A DNA stretch of 64,000 nucleotides, from NCBI RefSeq assembly GCF_964340395.1, contig NC_135564.1, positions 18,645,431-18,709,430 of the forward strand, read 5' to 3'. Positions 35,101 to 48,525 of this stretch are shown piece by piece. Source of the stretch: Glandiceps talaboti (Eukaryota > Hemichordata > Enteropneusta > Spengelidae). Every line of letters begins with the position of its first letter. Positions within the stretch are counted from its first letter, which is position 1. The position numbers were made by a program, and so were the translations under genes. A model generated the notes under the pieces. That model did not search any database. It was not told where the DNA came from and worked only from the letters and a program-made list of their open reading frames with translations.

Positions 35101-38100
35101 TTTCTTACAGTTGTCCAGAGATGGTACTGTTCAGTTGAAGGAGACACACAACTACTACTATCAAGTCTACGACAAATGTATGTAGTGGGCTTCCTCCAGT
35201 CACTCTGAATTCTTTAAAGACATGTCTGGCCTATAAAACTCTTACTCTCAATTCTTAAAGACATACCTGTCCTATAAAATTCTTACTCTGAGTTACAAAC
35301 TTACCTGTCCTATAAAATTCTTGCTCTGGGAGAAAACTCCAACAGAATTCTTCACCGAGAGGTCAATAACTCTTTGCTGTACATCCTCATGGCTGCACAG
35401 AAACTCAAACCTATAAATACAGAATACAGAATTTAAATCTGACAACACAAAGTTCATCATGTTTCTCAAACCATGACTTTGTGATGGCAAACTTTCATAT
35501 TCTTGGTAGTGATTTGTAAATGAACAACAACTGGTTTTAACAATTATTGATCTGTAGGAACTAACAAATTTATTAGTGAATTGTAAAGGTCCTAAGATAC
35601 ACACTGACACAGAACTTTTGTCTGGCATAGCTATGGAAAATGTTGGTCTTGAACATAGGGGTGATTCTTATAGCTTGTAGAGGCTGCAATGGATTGTATG
35701 CTCTCCAGGGAGTTGAGTCACCAGTGGCAGTGCTCAAACTGGCACCATAGAGATTAAAAGCCTGACACTCTAACTATTCAACCTTCATGACTCCACAAAC
35801 CATGGATGAACATTCCAGGCAGTGTTTATAGTAAATGTAAACGGCAACTGTACTAGGTTAGTATACTTACGTTTCATCATAGACTGGATTAAGTTTTTCT
35901 TTGATAACCCTTGTCTTTTTGCGTCCTGATTTGGATTTGTCAGGTAATAGATACATCCTAACGTACGGATCAGATGTCTTGTCTGAATTCAAAGGTGGTA
36001 AATTTCTGAAGTAATACAAGAAATCATGTTAAAAACTCTGTATTGCTATCTGATTAAAATCTGATATGGTGAAAGCAAAGGCGGCAATCACCTGGAACAA
36101 AACAAGCGAAACAAAGCGATCAAAATAGAGGTAAATAAAGACACCTAGCCACTTTCACCAGATCAGATTTTAATCAGACTGGTAATTTTGTGACAACTTG
36201 TAATTATAATTGTAATATTTTTCTATGATTTTGAATTCTTTGATACAATAAGATTGATTTGGCAATAAAAAATTGAAATACATAACTATAAATTTGGTAC
36301 CTGTTTATTTCATTTTCAATGGTGTAAGTTTGAAAGATTCACGAGTAATCTTACACTATACTAACATTGCTGACAGCACCGATGAAATTGACATCCATGA
36401 AAACAAAGTGTAACCTTTATTTTCCCCAAATACTAGGCATCCTCACTTGATACTTCTTTTAATAATGTGTAACTTGAACATGATAAATTGAAAAAAGTCT
36501 ATAATTTCTAGTCATAAACTTTGATGATTCTTTAGTACTCACTCTGCTTTGTGTATGACCACTATCAGTTTATTTCTCTGTGCACTGTATCGTATTGTAA
36601 CTTCTACTTTACCAAGTTTAGAATCTTCTTCTTCCACTACAGAACTACAGAGAATCAAAAAATCTTGAATGAAAAACCTGAATTGTTGATAGTTTTCAGT
36701 TGACTCACATCACATGTAATTCTTCAATTAAAGTCTTCCTTAATTCAAGTTCAGTGAAAGTATTTGTTGGCATCAGTGTGTCTTCAAGCAAGTGACAAAA
36801 TGTTTCTATTGTTGGTCAAAATTGTAACTGGGTTTTCTTGTGTGTCACCACAAAGAGATAAGGGAACACCAAATGTTGCTGCATCACAAGTAACTGTCTT
36901 AGAACGCACTCTGGTATGTGTGCATGAGTGCATTTTATTAGACTAGAGTACATATGTGTGTATGAGCAGTGTGCCCGCTAAGCTAATTTGACGCACCACC
37001 GATGCACACAATATCTAGTGATGCACAAAAAACCCCATATCTCTTACTATGTGGTGACTCACAAGAAATCCCAGCTTATCTCATTTTGACTCACAACAAC
37101 AAAATTTGGCTATCACTAGTGGACACTATGTGTATGTGTATGTTTTTTTGTGAATGACGTAGTACACCCCTGATGATGCTGACGAGACATCGGCAAAAAT
37201 TTGACTCTGTGAGTAGAAATTATGAACCTAGAGTCCATGAACATTCATTCTCGTATAATGTAAAAGTTTTCTACTGAGGTGTGACTAAAGAGTCAAAACA
37301 AAGCTGACAATTTAAACTCTGTTCTTGACATACCTCTTTGTAACATTTCTTTTCCTGAGTTCATTGTCAGTAGACACAGGATCACCATTAGTTAGCACTG
37401 TTGTATCTGTCATAATACCTACACCACTCACATTACTTGTTGTATTGCTCACATTGCCAACTTTCTCAGGACTGTTAACAGATTCAGGTTCCTCAATGGC
37501 TACTGGAGGAGTTTCTTTATTCTCTGTAAAATTGCCTTTACCAGGTTTCAGTATCTAATATGCAAATGTAAAACAGTGTAGTAGGTAATCAAACTATTGT
37601 TTGGTAATGCCCTTTACCAGGTGTTGAAAATTTGAGATCCTCTTCCAAGAAATTGTGTGACTCTATGAGTGTATAGAAGTTCATTAGTATAGTGTTAACC
37701 ATGTCATAATTATGAGAACTTTAAAGTGGCACAACCTGAGTTTATAAGCTTTCTACAAAAGTGAAAATCAAAATAAAATCACATTCCAGTATAATGTTAA
37801 TGAATGTCTTCTATAACATTACAATTGTATTCTGACATTGTTAGAACAGTTGATTGCATTGTAGGAATTTTATGAATATTTTTTGGTATGTATCATAAAT
37901 TACGTCATCGGATTGTTTATAAGTTATATCTAATACCAGGTTTGAGTTTAGTCAATTGTAAGAGGTGGTTACGTGTGCTCTGGTAAGTACAATACTGTAA
38001 GTACACATATCTTTTAAATATGCAGAAAAATCTACACTAAAATATGTATAAACTCAGCTTGTGCCCCTTTAACTAAAACACAGCACAGCGTTAACAAATT

Positions 38101-41100
38101 CTATTGTATAGTTACATCTACAAGTCTGTTTTGTAACTTGAGATCAATGACATTTTTCGATAATCCTGAAGTTCTTGAATCATAAACCAAATATCATGAC
38201 ATGAATTCATACACTTAAGCAATGACATGAAATGAAACACAACCATGCAGTTATGATGGGTGTCATATTATGTATTTTAATCATGTGCACTGAAGTATTA
38301 AATAAGTAAATGTTAAAATCCAGCACCTCTAATGATTCTTGGTGTAATATGACCTTTGAAAACAGCGCCCTCTAGAATTAGCTTACCAATAGTGTTATTT
38401 TAAAATGTTTTGCTGCTGGCGGCACACTCACTCTAGGTAGGTCATAGTGACTTCCATTTTGTGGTTGTAATTGTCCACATTCGCGATAGTGTGTGCTGCG
38501 GCATGTGGCACCTGATCTAGCGAAAGCACCTGTAGGTTTCTGCCTTAAAAAATACGTACCTTTATGATATGTAAATATATATTAGTTGTATTCAGTGTTT
38601 CAAAATGAAATAATCTTAAGCAATATTGTGACGACAATCATACGGTCAACTCAGTCTTCTGAAAGTATTTGCGCTGGATCACATACTGTAGCATGCGCTA
38701 TCGTGAATGCCATCCATTATAACCACAAAACAGAAGTCTGGAAGTGACTGCGACCTACCTAGAGTGAGCACGCTGCCAGCGGTAAAACATTTTGAAACAG
38801 TGCTACTGAAAAGTGATATTCAATATTACAATGGTAATGTCAATCTAATGAAATACTGCTTATAACAATGGATAAAGTGTGTGATCATCCTTTAAACTAT
38901 GATCTGACTTCTATACCGTAAACCCACAATACATTTACTAAACTGATGATGATCAATGTACAATCTATACCATCACAAATATCAAATAAATGTGAATATT
39001 GACAGAGCTTGACAACTATTGGTTAAAATACATCATGTGATCATCACATGGCTACTGACAGACCAACTGAAAACCAATGAAATGTGATGAAAAATATGGT
39101 ATCCTGTCCCATTGGTTGATCCATACATCACATGCTCATCACATGACTACTCTAACAGACCAATAGGGAACTTGTAAACGCACCATGTTGAATGTTGCAT
39201 CATTGGAAATGTGATAATAAATACTAATCAATTAGTATTGTAAACAAAATTGATACATTGTTTGTAACCACAGATAATCAATTCATAGTCACCCTGACAA
39301 TTGTGGGAGGTTAATTTTATCAGTAGCTCCAGATTGGGTATTACGATAACCACAGATAATCCCACAGTCCTTGCGTCTGAGCATGCTCAGTCTGGATTGC
39401 AAGTTCCCTATTGGAAACCAATGAAATGCGATGAAAGATATGATATCCTGTTCTATTGGTTTATCCATATATGTCATGAAACTGACAAACTGCTTAAGAA
39501 ATAATGAACAAATTAGAAATTGATAAAATGTATCATCATGATTAGTGAAATATATGCCATTTGATTGGTTGACATGCATCATGTGATCATCACATGGAAC
39601 TATTGACCCAATGTAAAAATGCATAATTATGATGTATTTGATATCTGGTCATTTATTGGTCAACATATATCATGTGATAATCACATAGAACTAATGAACC
39701 AATGTGAAAATTGTGATAAGAATGAATGATTCAGCCTATCTATTGGTTGACATGTATCATGTGACAATCACTTGGAACTATTAATGAGCCAATGTGAAAA
39801 TGGTAAAATTAATTGTTCTGTTTATCTATTTGTTGACATTAAGTTTTGAACCCTAAAGGAAAAAGCTGACAATGTGTTGAATATAGTATGTAAGTCATCA
39901 CAGTGAATTTAAAAAGTTCTTCATTTTACAATTTATGCAAAATATAGAATAATTCTGAAAAAAGATTTCAAAACGTGTTCCTGCTAATTGTGACTTTGTG
40001 ATGTGTTGTAAGAAAACTCTGTACTGCAATGGTACAATTTACTATTGTCAAATCTATTTCAGGTTGGTGAGGTTAGAAAAATTGAAATATGTGTACACAT
40101 AAATTGTTGTAATCAAAGCTGTCTAAATTGTCATTGTTGGTTTTTTTGTGACTTTTACACCCCAAGTGATGACTTGGGCTACTTCTTAATATATCTGTAA
40201 GGGCTGTTTAAAAATTTCATAAATGTACTCAAATACATATACCACCAAAGTAAAGTGTTTTCTGTATGTACCACAATCGTTTATAGCATCCATATCAAGT
40301 ACATGTAATATGAATGCTATAAACAAGTGCAGCAGCACATAGAGAAAGTGCTTTACTACAGTGTTACTCACTGTATTAGGAACTGTATAAATATTGAAGT
40401 TTTCAATGCTGATGTAAAGATAACTTTATAGTATTGATATATGTTACATTATACCATGCATGAGCAAGGTTCAACAAAAAATATGGAATATATACTCTGG
40501 TCATTCTACGTCCTGACAATTGATTTATGAAATTAGCATATTGTATTAAATTGTATGTATGCACAAATGATTTTTATCGTAGCAAATATTGATAAATATT
40601 TATCAACTCACTATATTCTTTTTAAAATTTGAAATTCATATTGATGGTAAACTGATAAAATTTAAAATTCATATAGACGGTAAACTGATAAAATTTAATA
40701 TTCATATAGATAATAAACTGATAAAATTTAAAATTCATATTGATGGTAAACTGATGAAATTTAAAATTCATATAGATGGTAAACTGATGAAATTTAAAAT
40801 TCATATTGATGGTAAACTGATAAAATTTAAAATTCATATAGATGGTAAACTGATAAAATTTGAAATTCATATTGATGGTAAACTGATAAAATTTGAAATT
40901 CATATAGATGGTAAACTGATAAAATTTAAAATTCATATTGATGGTAAACTGATGAAATTTAAAATTCATATTGATGGTAAACTGATAAAATTTGAAATTC
41001 ATATTGATGGTAAACTGATAAAATTTAAAATTCATATAGATGATAAACTGATGAAATTTAAAATTTATATAGATGATAAACTGATGAAATTTAAAATTCA

Positions 41101-44100
41101 TATTGATGGTAAACTGATGAAATTTAAAATTCATATTGATGGTAAACTGATAAAATTTAAAATTTATATAGATGATAAACTGATGAAATTTAAAATTTAT
41201 ATAGATGATAAACTGATGAAATTTAAAATTCATATTGATGGTAAACTGATAAAATTTAAAATTTATATAGATGATAAACTGATGAAATTTAAAATTTATA
41301 TAGATGGTAAACTGATAAAATTTAAAATTCATATTGATGGTAAACTGATAAAATTTAAAATTTATATAGATGATAAACTGATGAAATTTAAAATTTATAT
41401 AGATGGTAAACTGATGAAATTTAAAATTCATATAGAAAATAAATTGAATAAAAATTTTAAACAAATTACACAAATTTAAAGCATGAGATTGAGAAGTTCA
41501 CATAATCATAAATAATGCTAGAATTAAAAAAATCAATGTAACAATATTTTATTAAATAATAAAAAGACTAATGGCACAAAAACTAAGAATTTAATAGTTG
41601 AATAATTATGAATACATGTACTAATTTTCAGTATACCTGTCACCATGACAATGCAAACATGCAAAAGTATGAGTTGTTAATAGATATTATGAAAAATGCT
41701 GTTAGTGATTTAAAGGTGAACATGATGCTCTCTACGGGATGAACGCCAATGAACACCATGATGTTAATTTTCAATTCTCCTTCTCATCATCACTAGCTGG
41801 TTGCTCAGCAACTGCATCAGAGTCACTATCATCAACAGGTTTATCCCAGCTGTAGATATCCACCTAACCAACATAGGCAAGGATATCAAAGTCATTCCTT
41901 TGAACTTTATGGAAATGGTTCAAGAACATGTCATCCACAACAAACATCAAGAAGTTCAAAAAATAAATAAAAAGTTGAAAAAAATGCTTTTCTAAGTGAA
42001 AAGAAGCAGACAGCTATTAGTTTGTGTTTTTGGTTTTGAAAGATTTGCTTTACAAATATGTCTTCCAAACTGTCAAATACAAAGATTAATATCTTTTGAA
42101 TTGGATTGCTCTGTAAAATATTTGAAACTTGTCAACTCACACAATTGGTGCAAAAGTACAATTTGTAATTTCTCAGAAAAAGAATTTGATAGTTTGATGA
42201 TAAAAAGTGTTCTTCTATTCCTATTGCTATGGTTACTCTATATTTTTGGTTACTGTTTATTGTTAACACCGAAAGGATTAAACTTGGCAATTGTATGCAT
42301 AAAATAATTTATCAAACACTGTTTGAAATCAAAACTGAAAAGCAATTTTGACGAAAATTGGCAAGGTCCTTGGCCAGGTGGGCAGTATTCTGAAACTATA
42401 AAACTTTACAGATGACTTTTTTATTTAAATTACTTCAGATCGACTTAATAAAAAATACAAAATGAGAAATTCAGAAAAGAAATCTGTTTACAGACTTTGT
42501 TGTCAGCCTGTCTTTCTGACAGTGGATGATTCTTGAACCATACAGCAAAAACACACAATTCTGTGTTAAGAGTTTGTAGATAGATTTAGCTGACTTACAA
42601 TATAGTGAAGAAACATACCCTTCCACCATGTCATAGGTAAGATAAAACAATCAGGTATAATCCATGCCATAATTGACATATTGATATAAAGGCAGGGTAA
42701 GCAATAAAACAATCAGCATCATGTGTAGACAGATGGTCAGTGCATCATATATGAGAGAAATGTTCAGTTGTCAGCAATTAAGAGGTGAGACATGCCAAAC
42801 TTACAAACATTCTTCCAGTGGTACAGGTGTGAATGTGAAACTATCAAATGAAGTACTAGAGAAAAGATAGGTAAAAATGTTTACATATATATGGATATGA
42901 GTTGTAACTTTGCAGTTTTATAAAAATGTTCCTATACTGGAATACATACACGACAATGTGAAACCCCACTTACTAAATTTGTTTTGAAAGAAAATGTCAA
43001 AATGAATCATGAACAAGATTTAGTTTGAGTTTATGAAACCTGTATAAAGGTATTGTATACCAGTTGCAAATTTGGGTTATGTTTGTACTTGCTAATACTA
43101 ATGATGATAGCTTTGAGATTGACTCTGCTCAGTTTTTCAAACTCACAGATCTATGATCTTATATCTAAAAAGGGTTATCATTAGTGCAAACTGCAATCCA
43201 TGTTAAGTGTGACAGTACCTAGCGTGCTTTAATTAAAAAAAAATTAAATTTCTTTACATGCTCTCTGAAATTAAATGTCAGGAAAAAAGAAAGAATTGAT
43301 TTTTCACTCCATAATTCTATACCTTATTGTTGTGAGAGTATCAGTTATGGTATAGTTTATGGGGAGATTGACTTCACATGCAACAATATTGTGACTTACG
43401 ACTTACCGTATCACCCAAGTCTACTGGGTGTCCATAGAAGTCAGAACCTGGACTAGCAAGGGACTAATGTGTGATAATGTGATGAAGACATAGTAAGTTT
43501 TACAGTGTGAGATAAAACTACTAACAACACAGGATTGATGATTGCGATAAGATTATGCCAATCTGATTAAAATGCAATGTGGTGGTTGGCTAGTTGTTCA
43601 GTGCAATTGCTTTTTGATTGTAACATCATTTGTTTCAAAAGTTCACATTTTCGTCTAGGTTGCTGCCCCAACAACTACGGTACTCACTGTTGGTAAAACA
43701 TTCAAATATCACCTATGTGTCTAGCCAATCAAATTTAATGAACTGGAGTGAGATACTTTCTCAATGGTTAAAATGGACCATTTAACTACAGAACACTTAG
43801 TCTACTGCTATCTGTCAGATGTAGTGGATGAGACCCAAGACCAAAATGTGAAGATGAAATACAAAGGATCTAGGACAGTTCAAGTTAAAATTGAAAGTAT
43901 GACTGAACACATAGTTGACCTCTACATCAGACTTTAATCAGAAAGAAGATGATGTGGTTGAATGTATGCGAGGAGAGAATAATGATGCATGCGTGCAGTG
44001 AGAAAATGAAGTGTGTAATGAGTACTGAGCTGCATACAGAGATTGTACTGGCTTAGCACTGAAATGACATTCACATAGTTTAGATGGCATAGTGAGAGGG

Positions 44101-47100
44101 GTACAATGGCAGAGATATATAGAAAGACTAATGATATAGGACCTTATCTCCCAATGAAAGGACATTACCTGATATATGTCAGTGCAGAATATTCATCAAG
44201 ATAGGGAGCATTAACCTTTGAAATTAGACTACCCAGAGTACCGGAATAAAAGTACTGATTCAGAATCTTTCCAGTCAGACAAACACGGACTGGAAAGTTT
44301 GAGAAACCTTTATATATGACTAATGGAACAATGCATGAAGAATGGATGATTGACATCTCATATAGAGATGTACCCATACATGATAACAAAATAGACAAAG
44401 TAGCCACTTCCATAAGATTGTTTTAATGTATATCATGCAATGATATTGATGTAGAATACATCTAACTCTATGCTGTAAACAAACAACTGATATAGACTGT
44501 CATCAGTATCTTGAAATCTTACAAAAGTCTTGAAAAGTTGGGACAAGTTAAACTGAATATGTCAGCTCAAGAGATATCTACAGATACCAGAGTGACATGA
44601 TGCACACTATTCTTGACAATATTTGTCTTACTGGATAAGTCAGCAACTATTCTAGTTTACATTGTAACAAAAAATATGATTGTAAATTCTATAATTTTAT
44701 GATAGACTTTTTATGTGTTCTTAGTTATAAAGTAATATGAATGATTTTCATATTTCCTACTTAATTGTATATTCAATATAGTTTCATATATTTCAGATTT
44801 CATATTCTAGTACTTCTAATCTAATATATCACCCATCTGGTAATACTGTAACTGTAGTAAAACTTAAAGAATATCATTTTTTTTAAATTTCTAATTTTGA
44901 TACAAAAGTTTACTTCATTGATTATCTGCTATGTATTAATGGATTGAGAAAATGTATTTATTGATTATTTTTTATAAAATTACTCTTATTTAAGAAAATA
45001 AATACTTTACACCTAGCTGTACATTTCTGAAACTCAGTGAAATAGCTCACAAGCATTCCATATATGTGTGATCTGATATTGAATATAATTTGCATATTGT
45101 GACAAAATACTTACTATGAGTCATTTACGCAAACAATAAATGTTATCGAAGAAAGTGAAGAAATATAAAATTTTCAATTTTGGTGTAATTTTACACCTAG
45201 CTACAAATTTTTGAATGACTGAAATAGCTCCAATGCATTCTGCACATGGTATCTAACATTTCAATACTGTTGAAGTTTGTTTGTTTTAGTTAGATATAAA
45301 TCTTTACTCACCCTAAGGCAGAGCTTCAGGTTTACAGCACTGTCTGGTCCAGATTCACTCAGATGGAAAGGTTGTTCTAACTGCATTTCAGGTTCAGACA
45401 ATAACTGTTTTAGTGCAACACTGACAGACCCCAACTCTTTGGATGATTTCTTGTCTTTTACCTGGTGAAAGAAGGTGTAGTTGATTAAGATGTGAACTGC
45501 ATTCATTTAGAAAAATTAGTGACAATTTGAAATACTGGTAATAATGAATATTATTTATAATACCACATTGCCCCTGACAATGATCACTATGAACTTGTTT
45601 GTGTGTGAAAAGGGTGTATATGTGAAAATATGACATGAGGATGTAGTATGTTGTACAGTCATACAATAAGGTGCAGGTGTTCACGTGTTTCGTTGTACAT
45701 CCTTTACTGATATGTCTATTCCCTTCAAACAAATCAAAGCAAAGCTCTTACACTCTTTATAGCTAAGCAGCAACAGAATTTTTACCTCAATATCCAAGGA
45801 CTGTAAGCCTGGATTCTGTACCAGGTAGAAATAGACTTTACCTCAATGTCCAAGGACTGTAAGCCTGGATTCTGTACCAGGTAGAAATAGACTTTACCTC
45901 AATGTCCAAGGACTGTAAGCCTGGATTCTGTACCAGGTAGAAATAGACTTTACCTCAATGTCCAAGGACTGTAAGCCTGGATTCTGTACCAGGTAGAAAT
46001 AGACTTTACCTCAATGTCCAATGACTGTAAGCCTGGATTCTGTACCAGGTAGAAATAGACTTTACCTCAATGTCCAATGACTGTAAGCCTGGATTCTGTA
46101 CCAGGTAGAAATAGACTTTACCTCAATGTCCAAGGACTGTAAGCCTGGATTCTGTACCAGGTAGAAATAGACTTTACTTCAATGTCCAATGACTGTAAGC
46201 CTGGATTCTGTATCAGGTAGAAATAGACTTTACCTCAATGTCCAAGGACTGTAAGCCTGGATTCTGTACCAGGTAGAAATAGACTTTACCTCAATGTCCA
46301 ATGACTGTAAGCCTGGATTCTGTACCAGGTAGAAATAGACTTTACCTCAATGTCCAAGGACTGTAAGCCTGGATTCTGTACCAGGTAGAAATAGACTTTA
46401 CCTCAATGTCCAATGACTGTAAGCCTGGATTCTGTACCAGGTAGAAATAGACTTTACCTCAATGTCCAAGGACTGTAAGCCTGGATTCTGTACCAGGTAG
46501 AAATAGACTTTACCTCAATGTCCAAGGACTGTAAGCCTGGATTCTGTACCAGGTAGAAATAGACTTTACCTCAATGTCCAAAGACTGTAAGCCTGGATTC
46601 TGTACCAGGTAGAAATAGACTTTACCTCAATGTCCAAGGACTGTACTTGAAACCTGGATTCTGTACCAGGTAGAAATAGACTTTACCTCAATGTCCAAGG
46701 ACTGTAAGCCTGGATTCTGTACCAGGTAGAAATATTCTTTACCTCAATGTCCAAAGACTGTAAGCCTGGATTCTGTACCAGGTAGAAATAGACTTTACCT
46801 CAATGTCCAAGGACTGTAAGCCTGGATTCTGTACCAGGTAGAAATAGACTTTACCTCAATGTCCAAGGACTGTAAGCCTGGATTCTGTACCAGGTAGAAA
46901 TAGACTTTACCTCAATGTCCAAGGACGGTAAGCCTGGATTCTGTACCAGGTAGAAATAGACTTTACCTCAATGTCCAAGGACTGTACTTGAAACCTGGAT
47001 TCTGTACCAGGTAGAAATAGACTTTACCTCAATGTCCAAGGACTGTACTTGAAACCTGGATTCTGTACCAGGTAGAAATAGACTTTACCTCAATGTCCAA

Positions 47101-48437
47101 GGACTGTAAGCCTGGATTCTGTACCAGGTAGAAATAGACTTTACCTCAATGTCCAAGGACTGTAAGCCTGGATTCTGTACCAGTTAGAAATAGACTTTAC
47201 CTCAATGTCCAAGGACTGTAAGCCTGGATTCTGTACCAGGTAGAAATAGACTTTACCTCAATGTCCAAGGACTGTAAGCCTGGATTCTGTACCAGGTAGA
47301 AATAGACTTTACCTCAATGTCCAAGGATGGTAAGCCTGGATTCTGTACCAGGTAGAAATAGACTTTACCTCAATGTCCAAGGACTGTACTTGAAACCTGG
47401 ATTCTGTACCAGGTAGAAATAGACTTTACCTCAATGTCCAAGGACTGTACTTGAAACCTGGATTCTGTACCAGGTAGAAATAGACTTTACCTCAATGTCC
47501 AAGGACTGTAAGCCTGGATTCTGTACCAGGTAGAAATAGACTTTACCTCAATGTCCAAGGACTGTAAGCCTGGATTCTGTACCAGGTAGAAATAGACTTT
47601 ACCTCAATGTCCAAGGACTGTAAGCCTGGATTCTGTACCAGGTAGAAATAGACTTTATCTCAATGTCCAAGGACTGTAAGCCTGGATTCTGTACCAGGTA
47701 GAAATAGACTTTACCTCAATGTCCAAGGACTGTAAGCCTGGATTCTGTACCAGGTAGAAATAGACTTTACCTCAATGTCCAAGGACTGTAAGCCTGGATT
47801 CTGTACCAGGTAGAAATAGACTTTACCTCAATGTCCAAGGACTGTAAGCCTGGATTCTGTACCAGGTAGAAATAGACTTTACCTCAATGTCCAAGGACTG
47901 TAAGCCTGGATTCTGTACCAGGTAGAAATAGACTTCTTCCCATACTGGATCATTGGTTTCTGACTGAACCTAAGGTGACAAAACAAAAGATTATTTACAT
48001 CAGATGTTGAAGAGAATTGAAGAAATATATATAGCAATTTCACACCAATCTAACACTGAACCTAAGATGTACTTTGACATAAGTTAGTCATAGAATTTGT
48101 AGTTGAATTGTGACTATCAACCAAGTCACATTAACTGTTGGTAGTACGATAGCTAGTACAGTATAGTATACTTTATTTGACATCACATATTAACTACATA
48201 GTTTTACAAAGACACATGATCAAAAGCATTGTTGTAAACCACAGCCTCTTTTACTGCATCATTCAAGATACACAACCAAGCTTTGTTATTTCAGTGTTGT
48301 GGAAGAAATAACAGCTCTGGTTTGCGAGAATGGATCAAAAGTCAATATACTGAACAGATACAATAAACAGAAACATGTCATAATTACTTAATCCACTTTG
48401 TACCATATCTTTTTTTATATTTAGTATATGAAATATT

Positions 48438-48469
<32 letters not shown>

Positions 48470-48479
48470 ACGCACACGT

Positions 48480-48525
<46 letters not shown>

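Larger units (their letters stand above)
32516..35304. other. E-Syt intron 18
   Basis: Contains, in order on the plus strand: the distal repeat part, the NRF1 palindrome, the SAP-SWIM-YqaJ relic and the proximal repeat part. No other gene. Confidence 0.7.

Noticed and set aside
41801-42307. Two successive plus-strand ORFs (64 and 103 residues)
   Set aside because: AT-rich composition, inside an E-Syt intron and overlapping the better-supported minus-strand candidate exon at 41771-41863; no motif.
45781-47935. Regularly spaced repeats resembling a CRISPR array
   Set aside because: Units are head-to-tail without unique spacers, in a eukaryotic intron, and derive from exon 12.
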